DNA of 64,000 nucleotides from Sulfurimonas sp. RIFOXYD12_FULL_33_39 (GTDB lineage Bacteria; Campylobacterota; Campylobacteria; Campylobacterales; Sulfurimonadaceae): the NCBI GenBank assembly GCA_001829785.1, contig MICF01000001.1, positions 186,001-250,000 on the forward strand, given 5' to 3'. This document shows, piece after piece, positions 56,354-64,000 of this stretch; position 1 is the stretch's first letter, and the number at the start of each line of letters is the position of its first letter. The notes beneath the pieces were generated by a model. It ran no database searches. It was not told the DNA's origin and was given only the letters and a program-made list of their open reading frames with translations. The position numbers and the translations under genes are program-made.

Positions 56354-57589
56354 ATGATTAATTATCCGCATAAATTAAATGTTATATTTGATAAATTAAA
56401 AAGTCATAATATCAAACCGATAATTGTAGGTGGTTTTATTAGAGATTTTTTACTGGGTATCCAATCCAAAGATATCGATATAGAAATTTATGGAATATCC
56501 TCATTTGTGCAACTAGAAAATTTACTAAAAGAGTTTGGAAGCGTAAATATAGTCGGAAAAAGTTTCGGCGTTTGCAAACTATATTTTGAAGATTATGATT
56601 TAGATTTCTCTTTCCCAAGAAGAGACAATAAGATAAAAAACGGTCATAAAGGATTTGAAATTGAGATAGATACAAATCTTGATTTTAAAACTGCAACTTC
56701 ACGAAGAGATTTTACGATTAACTCCATCGGATATGACGTAATAGAGAAAAAAATATTAGACCCGTTTAACGCAATAGATGATTTAAAACACAAGGTACTA
56801 AGAGCGGTAGATAACAACAGTTTTGCCCAAGACCCTCTTAGAGTCTTAAGAGCTGTTCAGTTTAGCACTAGATTTGAACTTAAAATAGATAATGATTTAT
56901 TTTTAACATGTAAAGATATGGTCTCTAAAAAAATGCTTGACGAACTTCCAAAAGAGAGAGTCTTTGAAGAGATAAAAAAACTTCTTTTGTACTCAAAAAA
57001 GCCATCAGAGGGATTTAAACTTTTAAAAGAACTTGGAAGCGATATTTATACGGGCAATATAGCTGTAATTGATGAGATATCAAAACAGCTAACAACTAAC
57101 ATACAAACAAATTTGATATTGATGTTGTCAGGGCTTTGTTATGATTTCAATGAAAAACAGGCAGAAAATTTTATTTTTAGATTTACAAATGAAAAAGTAT
57201 TATTAAATGAAACAACAAAACTAATTGAATTACATAATGAAATTGACAACATTTATAATAACGGTGTAACAGACTACGAACTTTATAAGCTAGCTACTAA
57301 AGTAAAAATAAGTAAACTTCTTATTTTGTCCTCTTCAATATATTTTGCTAAGAATGAGTCTAAAACTTATAAAGCCGGCAATGATATTTATGAAAAAGCA
57401 AAAGAGTTAAATATTTTAAATAAAAAACTCCCGCCGCTTATAATTGGAAAAGATATATTAAAATGCGGTTTTGAACCCTCAGTACTCTTTTCAAAAATCT
57501 TACATGTAGCTTATGAAGCTCAAATGCAAGGTAAATTTAAAAGCCGCAAAGAGGCTCTTGTGTGGTTAAAAGATTATCTAAAGCTTTGA
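56354..57589 (+). CDS. cca: tRNA nucleotidyltransferase / poly(A) polymerase family
   Basis: A 411-residue class II nucleotidyltransferase. The head has IIVGGFIRDFLLGIQSKDIDIEIYG (GG...R.x3LG and catalytic DxD), followed by DLDFSFPRRD, SRRDFTINSIGYDV and QDPLRVLRAVQFSTRF. This fits CCA-adding enzymes; there is no clear HD domain. It is convergent with queF, overlapping by 12 bp. Confidence 0.85.
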   Translation: MINYPHKLNVIFDKLKSHNIKPIIVGGFIRDFLLGIQSKDIDIEIYGISSFVQLENLLKEFGSVNIVGKSFGVCKLYFEDYDLDFSFPRRDNKIKNGHKGFEIEIDTNLDFKTATSRRDFTINSIGYDVIEKKILDPFNAIDDLKHKVLRAVDNNSFAQDPLRVLRAVQFSTRFELKIDNDLFLTCKDMVSKKMLDELPKERVFEEIKKLLLYSKKPSEGFKLLKELGSDIYTGNIAVIDEISKQLTTNIQTNLILMLSGLCYDFNEKQAENFIFRFTNEKVLLNETTKLIELHNEIDNIYNNGVTDYELYKLATKVKISKLLILSSSIYFAKNESKTYKAGNDIYEKAKELNILNKKLPPLIIGKDILKCGFEPSVLFSKILHVAYEAQMQGKFKSRKEALVWLKDYLKL

Positions 57590-57955
57590 ACTATCAATCT
57601 CTATAACAGTATGAACGTTGCCTCGCGGATTATAATCAGCTACTATTTTCATATATTTTGGTTTTAATTTTCTTTCTAAAACACCATAAATCTCATTGGC
57701 GCTATTTTCATGAGAAATATGTCTATCTCTAAACGAGTTTATATAAAGTTTGATAGCTTTTAACTCTACAACCCACTCATCAGGCGTATATTCTAAATAT
57801 ATTGTTGCATAATCAGGATATCCGCTTCTTGGACATAGACATGAAAACTCAGGAAGCGTCATTTTTATAAGATAATCTCTTTTATGCTCGTTAGGCCAAA
57901 TTTCCAAATCTTTTTCTACATCAAACTCACTAACAATTTTTTCACCGTATTTCAT
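57578..57955 (-). CDS. queF: NADPH-dependent preQ0 reductase QueF
   Basis: A 125-residue unimodular QueF that reduces preQ0 to preQ1 in queuosine synthesis. The covalent-adduct cysteine lies in FSCLCPRSGYPDYA and the substrate-binding motif is ELKAIKLYINSFRDR with HISHENSANEIY after it. Size is typical of the short QueF type. Confidence 0.93.
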   Translation of the reverse strand: MKYGEKIVSEFDVEKDLEIWPNEHKRDYLIKMTLPEFSCLCPRSGYPDYATIYLEYTPDEWVVELKAIKLYINSFRDRHISHENSANEIYGVLERKLKPKYMKIVADYNPRGNVHTVIEIDSSKL

Positions 57956-57978
57956 AATAACTCCTAAACTTTTTAGTG

Positions 57979-60342
<2,364 letters not shown>

Positions 60343-60405
60343 CTAAAAGAAAGTTTTATGGGGATATGAATGAGAATTTTGCGCTATTTTTCAGTAGTTT
60401 ATAAA

Positions 60406-60436
60406 CTATCTCTTTTTACAAATTTTAAAGAGATAG
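60406..60436 (-). terminator. Hairpin between dnaN and gyrB
   Basis: CTATCTCTTT and AAAGAGATAG form a perfect 10-bp stem just after the dnaN stop. On the minus strand the right arm is followed by AT-rich sequence; it may terminate dnaN transcripts before gyrB. Confidence 0.55.
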
Positions 60437-60450
60437 ATACTAGGTTTATT

Positions 60451-61518
60451 TTAGATAACAATAGGCATAACGACAGTCTTAAAATTGCCTTCACTTAAAA
60501 CAAATGGAAGATTACTCTCATTTAAACCTATATTAAACTCCAAACCGTTTATAGTATTTAAAAAATCAAGAAGATATTTGCTATTTATAGCAATAACAAA
60601 TGCAGATGAAAAACCTGTCGTATAATTAATTTCTGTTTTAGCTTCGATATTATCGTCACTTAATGACTCGAAGGTAATTAAATTTTCTAAAAAAGTAATT
60701 TTTACATCTGTTGATATTGTAGTAATCTGTTTGATAGATTCTATCATTTTAGCTTTTGGCAATGTTAGAGTTTTTGATATCTCTTTTGGGATAATTCTAG
60801 AATATTCAGGGAATTTTCCGTTAATAAGTTTTGTAAAAAAAGTGTATTCATTTGAGTGAATAATTAAACTTGTTTCATCGTAATAGAGTTCAATGTTATC
60901 AAAAAATAGTTTTTGAATCTCAATAATTGCTTTTTTTGGGATAATAATTGATAATTGATTGCTGTTTTGATTATCTATATTTACTACTGCTAATCTTCTC
61001 GTATCGGTAGAGGCAAAATTAATACTGTTTTCTTTTATGTCAATTAAAGCACCGTTTAATTCAAATTTTGGATTGTTTGTATCAATGGAAGGAGTTATTT
61101 TTTTAAGAGACTCTATTAAAGATTGTGAGTCAATTAAAATACGTGATTTTTCTATGTATGATGGAAATAAAGGAAATTCACCGTAAGAAAAAGTAGGTAA
61201 TTTAAAATTAGAGTGCGACTGTGATATGTATAAAGTATCGTTTTTAACTTCTAAATTAATTTCTGCATCTTTTAAAATTCTAACAATATCGAGTAATTTT
61301 TTTCCGTTAGCAGTTACATTGCCTTCATTAATAATATTAACTTTTTCAGTAGAAATTAATAGACCTATTTCATAATCAGTTGCTCTTATAGTTAATTTAG
61401 AGTTTGATACATTGATTAATACATGTGATGTAATTTGAGAAGTATCTTTTTTTTCCAAAAAAGGTTGAACATGAATCAAGATATTTTCAATGATAGATTT
61501 TTGTACTGTTATCTTCAT
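60451..61518 (-). CDS. dnaN: DNA polymerase III beta sliding clamp
   Basis: A 355-residue sliding clamp, second gene of the dnaA-dnaN pair. Three repeated clamp domains can be followed, with ISSHVLINVS-like first-domain strands (TSHVLINVSNSKLTIRATDYE), TDTRRLAVV in the second and the hydrophobic end NFKTVVMPIVI, matching the family C-terminus (VVMPM-L). Confidence 0.95.
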   Translation of the reverse strand: MKITVQKSIIENILIHVQPFLEKKDTSQITSHVLINVSNSKLTIRATDYEIGLLISTEKVNIINEGNVTANGKKLLDIVRILKDAEINLEVKNDTLYISQSHSNFKLPTFSYGEFPLFPSYIEKSRILIDSQSLIESLKKITPSIDTNNPKFELNGALIDIKENSINFASTDTRRLAVVNIDNQNSNQLSIIIPKKAIIEIQKLFFDNIELYYDETSLIIHSNEYTFFTKLINGKFPEYSRIIPKEISKTLTLPKAKMIESIKQITTISTDVKITFLENLITFESLSDDNIEAKTEINYTTGFSSAFVIAINSKYLLDFLNTINGLEFNIGLNESNLPFVLSEGNFKTVVMPIVI

Positions 61519-61684
61519 CAGAATTCCTATTTATTATATAAAATTATAGTATTAGTAGTAGGAGGTAGTGATTATGTGAATATCACCGCAAAACTCCTAT
61601 TTCAAGAGCGATATAGATGTGATGAAACTACAAGGCTCTTTTCACATTTGTTCACTTTAGTAATTATATCTTTTTTTTTATTTT
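61519..61684. other. Predicted downstream half of a bipartite oriC
   Basis: The dnaA-dnaN gap contains a DnaA-box-like TGTGAATAT (61575-61583), a TTTTCACA (61639-61646) and a very T-rich tract next to dnaA. In Helicobacter pylori and relatives the origin has box clusters on both sides of dnaA, with unwinding downstream. This region is the matching candidate. Confidence 0.55.
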
Positions 61685-62992
61685 TTAAGAAGATGATGTA
61701 ATTTTATTTGATAATTCTTCAATTTTGACTTTAAAGTCTTCATCATTTTCCAGTAATTCATTTATTTTTTTAAGAGTATGACTTATTGCAGTATGGTCTT
61801 GCATTCCGAAATACTGGGCAAGTTGAGGCATTGTATTTTGAGTTAGTTCGCGACAGAGATAAATAGAGATTCTTCTTGCATAAACTAGATTTTTACTTCT
61901 ACCTTTTGAACGTATTTCGCTTGGTTTTATATTTAAATCTTTTGCAACACTTTGAGTAATAATGTCTAAAGTCAAATTGGCACGATTTTCTTGCAGTTGG
62001 TCTTTTAAAACATTTTTTGTAAATTGCAAATCAATATCTACATGCATAAGTTGTGAGTATGCATGTAGTTTAGATAATATGCCTTCTATTTCACGTACAT
62101 TACTCTCAATTACGGTTGCTATATAGTTGATGATATCTTTTGTTAGAATTACTTTGTTTATTTTACATTTATTTTCAATAATAGCTATTTTAGTTTCAAG
62201 CTCAGGTGGCTGAATATCTGCAACAAGACCATGTTCGAAACGGCTTTGAAGTCTTTTTTCTAATCCTGCTATTTTTTTTGGATGTTTGTCTGCAGTTAAA
62301 ATAATCTGTTTCCCAACTCCTTTAAGTGCTTCAAAGGTATGAAAAAATTCCTCTTGAATACCCTCTTTATTGCTTAAAAATTGAATATCGTCAATTAAAA
62401 GAACATCACACTTTCTATATTTTTCTTGAAATCTTTCCATAGTTTTGTTTCTAACATGACGGATAAAATCATTTAAAAATTGCTCAACCGTAGTATAAAT
62501 AACAATTTTACCCTGATTTTGAAAAACATTGCCTGCTGCTTGCATAAGGTGTGTTTTACCTAAACCTACTCCGCCGTGGATAAATAGCGGATTGTATAAA
62601 ATCCCCGGTTTTTCACTTACACTCTTAACTGCAGCATAAGCAAACTGATTTGAACCGCCTACCATAAAATTTTCAAACGTATGTGATGGATTTAGCAGTG
62701 AGTGTTGTTGTTTTTGCTCTTTTTTTATCTCTGTTTTTTTAGACTCTATTTGATTTTTCAATAAAATTTTAACATTTACTTTTATAGAATTTTGTATTTC
62801 AAAAAGATGTCTGATTTTTGCGCCGTATTTATTTTTTATCCAGTTTAAAACTAGAGAGTTTGGAGCATAAAATATAGCCGTATCGTCAGTCGATTTTTTG
62901 ATATCGTAAATTAAATGTTTTATATATCTGTTATACTCTATTTCCGATATCTCTTCTTTTAGCAAAAGCAAAATTTTTTGACCAATATTCAC
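61685..62992 (-). CDS. dnaA: Chromosomal replication initiator DnaA
   Basis: A 435-residue initiator. Walker A GGVGLGKTHL, Walker B LLIDDIQFL, the box VII region, and the C-terminal DNA-binding signature DHTAISHTLKKI with RSKGRSKNLVYARRI. The start is GTG at 62992, embedded in a DnaA-box-like sequence, which could let DnaA influence its own synthesis. Confidence 0.96.
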   Translation of the reverse strand: MNIGQKILLLLKEEISEIEYNRYIKHLIYDIKKSTDDTAIFYAPNSLVLNWIKNKYGAKIRHLFEIQNSIKVNVKILLKNQIESKKTEIKKEQKQQHSLLNPSHTFENFMVGGSNQFAYAAVKSVSEKPGILYNPLFIHGGVGLGKTHLMQAAGNVFQNQGKIVIYTTVEQFLNDFIRHVRNKTMERFQEKYRKCDVLLIDDIQFLSNKEGIQEEFFHTFEALKGVGKQIILTADKHPKKIAGLEKRLQSRFEHGLVADIQPPELETKIAIIENKCKINKVILTKDIINYIATVIESNVREIEGILSKLHAYSQLMHVDIDLQFTKNVLKDQLQENRANLTLDIITQSVAKDLNIKPSEIRSKGRSKNLVYARRISIYLCRELTQNTMPQLAQYFGMQDHTAISHTLKKINELLENDEDFKVKIEELSNKITSSS

Positions 62993-63093
62993 ATAGCACC
63001 TTTTATTTATATTATGTGAATAGTAGCTATAATTCCCATAAATAAAGTTAAAATTATGTGAATAGTTGATTTATAACATGTGAAAGTAGAAAT
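62993..63093. other. Predicted upstream half of oriC with DnaA boxes
   Basis: The dnaA-ruvC gap holds three same-direction box-like sites: TGTGAATAG at 63015-63023 and 63057-63065, and TGTGAAAGT at 63079-63087, plus ATATTCACA at 62985-62993 over the dnaA start. The sequence is otherwise AT-rich. It is also the divergent promoter region of dnaA and ruvC. Confidence 0.6.
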
Positions 63094-63573
63094 ATGACAA
63101 TATTAGGAATAGACCCTGGAACTAGAAAAATGGGCTATGCTCTTATATCATTTGATAAAGGCAAAATATCGCTTATCGAAGCTGGACTTATAAAGATAAA
63201 AGCAGAGGAATTGCAGTTTCAGATTCCGCAGATGGTTGAAGCTTTTGAGAGTATATTTAAAAATCATAAAATCGATGAAGTGGCAATAGAGGATATTTTT
63301 TATGCACACAATCCAAAAACAACTATAAAACTCGCTCAATTTCGCGGAGCCATAATGCTCCTTCTTATTCAGCAATTTGGGCAGTTTAATGAATATACGG
63401 CACTTCAAGTAAAACAAGCACTAACAGGAAACGGCAAAGCTACAAAAGAGCAGGTTGCTTTTATGGCAAAGCGACTTTTAAATATAAAAAAAGAGATAAA
63501 ACCGCTTGATATAACAGACGCAATAGCAGTTGCAATAACACATTCACAAAGAGTCAGATTAAAACTACAATAA
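63094..63573 (+). CDS. ruvC: Holliday junction resolvase RuvC
   Basis: A 159-residue RuvC. The active-site acidic residues are seen in [34 protein letters not shown] and the C-terminal [12 protein letters not shown]. It resolves recombination junctions with RuvAB. Adjacent and divergent to dnaA as in other Campylobacterota. Confidence 0.95.
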   Translation: MTILGIDPGTRKMGYALISFDKGKISLIEAGLIKIKAEELQFQIPQMVEAFESIFKNHKIDEVAIEDIFYAHNPKTTIKLAQFRGAIMLLLIQQFGQFNEYTALQVKQALTGNGKATKEQVAFMAKRLLNIKKEIKPLDITDAIAVAITHSQRVRLKLQ

Positions 63574-63649
63574 CTTCTCTCTTGTTACAAATCAAAAAGT
63601 AATTTTTTTAAAACAGTATAATTTTGTTATTAAATTATTAAGGAAAATA

Positions 63650-64000
63650 ATGAATCCATATTTAAGTTTACAAGATGGACATCCTGTAAAAGTATATCTT
63701 GAAGAAAATATGCTTATAAGAGGTCTGATTGCAAGTATAAACAGTATTAATATAGTAGAAAATTTTGATGAGTTTGAAAATAAATTTAATAAGCTTTGTT
63801 TAGTTGAAAAACATTTTGCAAGAAAAGAGAATCAACTTTTTCCATATTTGGAAAAATACGGTTGGACATCGCCTTCACAAAATATGTGGGCTTTTCATGA
63901 TGATATAAGAGCAGAGATTAAAACTGCAAGAGCGTTAGTGCAAGAAAAAAATATGAGTGCATTGATGCAACAATTACAAGTAGTTTTTAGAAATTTAGAG
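63650..64000 (+). CDS. DUF438/hemerythrin-like protein, cut by the window end
   Basis: An open frame of 117 codons runs off the right edge; ATG follows AGGA. It begins NPYLSLQDGHPVKVYLEENMLIRGLI and contains LCLVEKHFARKENQLFPYLEKYGWTSPSQNMWAFHDDIRAEI, the histidine/glutamate pattern of DUF438/HHE domains. Usually a PAS domain follows; that part is outside the window. Confidence 0.7.
   Translation, partial: MNPYLSLQDGHPVKVYLEENMLIRGLIASINSINIVENFDEFENKFNKLCLVEKHFARKENQLFPYLEKYGWTSPSQNMWAFHDDIRAEIKTARALVQEKNMSALMQQLQVVFRNLE

Overview
This 64 kb window comes from an AT-rich (roughly 35% GC by eye) chromosome. Gene content and style point to a Campylobacterota (Epsilonproteobacteria) member, most like Sulfurimonas or a relative: ruvC-dnaA-dnaN-gyrB order with DnaA boxes on both sides of dnaA, ThyX instead of ThyA, short DnaG, a free-standing Nfu-type protein, and a molybdenum nitrogenase cluster rich in ferredoxins and NifX paralogues. 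Species assignment is an inference from gene content only.

Layout. 1-5.4 kb holds housekeeping genes (PP-loop ATPase, RhlE helicase, an odd helicase-derived repeat protein, DnaG primase). 5.4-43.8 kb is a large nif region broken into many short operons: tpx-nifQ; nifA; nifU-aldo/keto reductase-nadB-like-nifT; glnK-like PII; rpoN; nifENX-DUF269-flavodoxin-nifW-nifZ; hemerythrin; nifH-orf115-nifD-nifK; nifB-nifV-GNAT; nifX-like-microORF-SIR2-like-clpP-clpX-nifS; fdx-nifX-like-fdx; nfu. 43.9-57.9 kb is ordinary chromosome (rpsU, dgt, GGDEF protein, thyX, pcm, merR, nrdB, msrBA, typA, cca, queF). 58-64 kb is gyrB, dnaN, dnaA, ruvC and the predicted replication origin, followed by a cut-off DUF438-like gene.

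Unifying signal. Eleven intergenic sites carry the 16-bp pattern TAGAACA-N4-WTGCA (a few with one or two changes). It has the spacing of a sigma-54 -24/-12 promoter but an AG where the classical -24 element has GG. The sites precede tpx-nifQ, nifU, glnK, rpoN, nifE, hemerythrin, nifH, nifB, the nifX-like/clpXP/nifS operon, the fdx operon and nfu, so they define one nif regulon that contains its own sigma factor and, unexpectedly, a ClpXP protease, a SIR2-like protein, a peroxidase and a hemerythrin. The sites also correct several start codons.

Accessory DNA sits between the nif operons. (1) 12.7-17.6 kb: a tightly coupled DUF1016-nuclease / reverse transcriptase-nitrilase fusion / truncated RhuM operon, an anti-phage candidate related to DRT type 1 (UG1). 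(2) 24.8-27.3 kb: a 73-bp palindromic repeat, a RhuM protein with a phospholipase-D-like end, small orphan genes and a gene fragment. (3) 35.7-37.7 kb: a TIR-like gene bounded by 9-bp direct repeats and an attC-like hairpin, which looks like a single integron cassette without an integrase, followed by a MazF-type toxin-antitoxin pair. No tRNA, rRNA, CRISPR array, IS element or phage structural gene was recognised.
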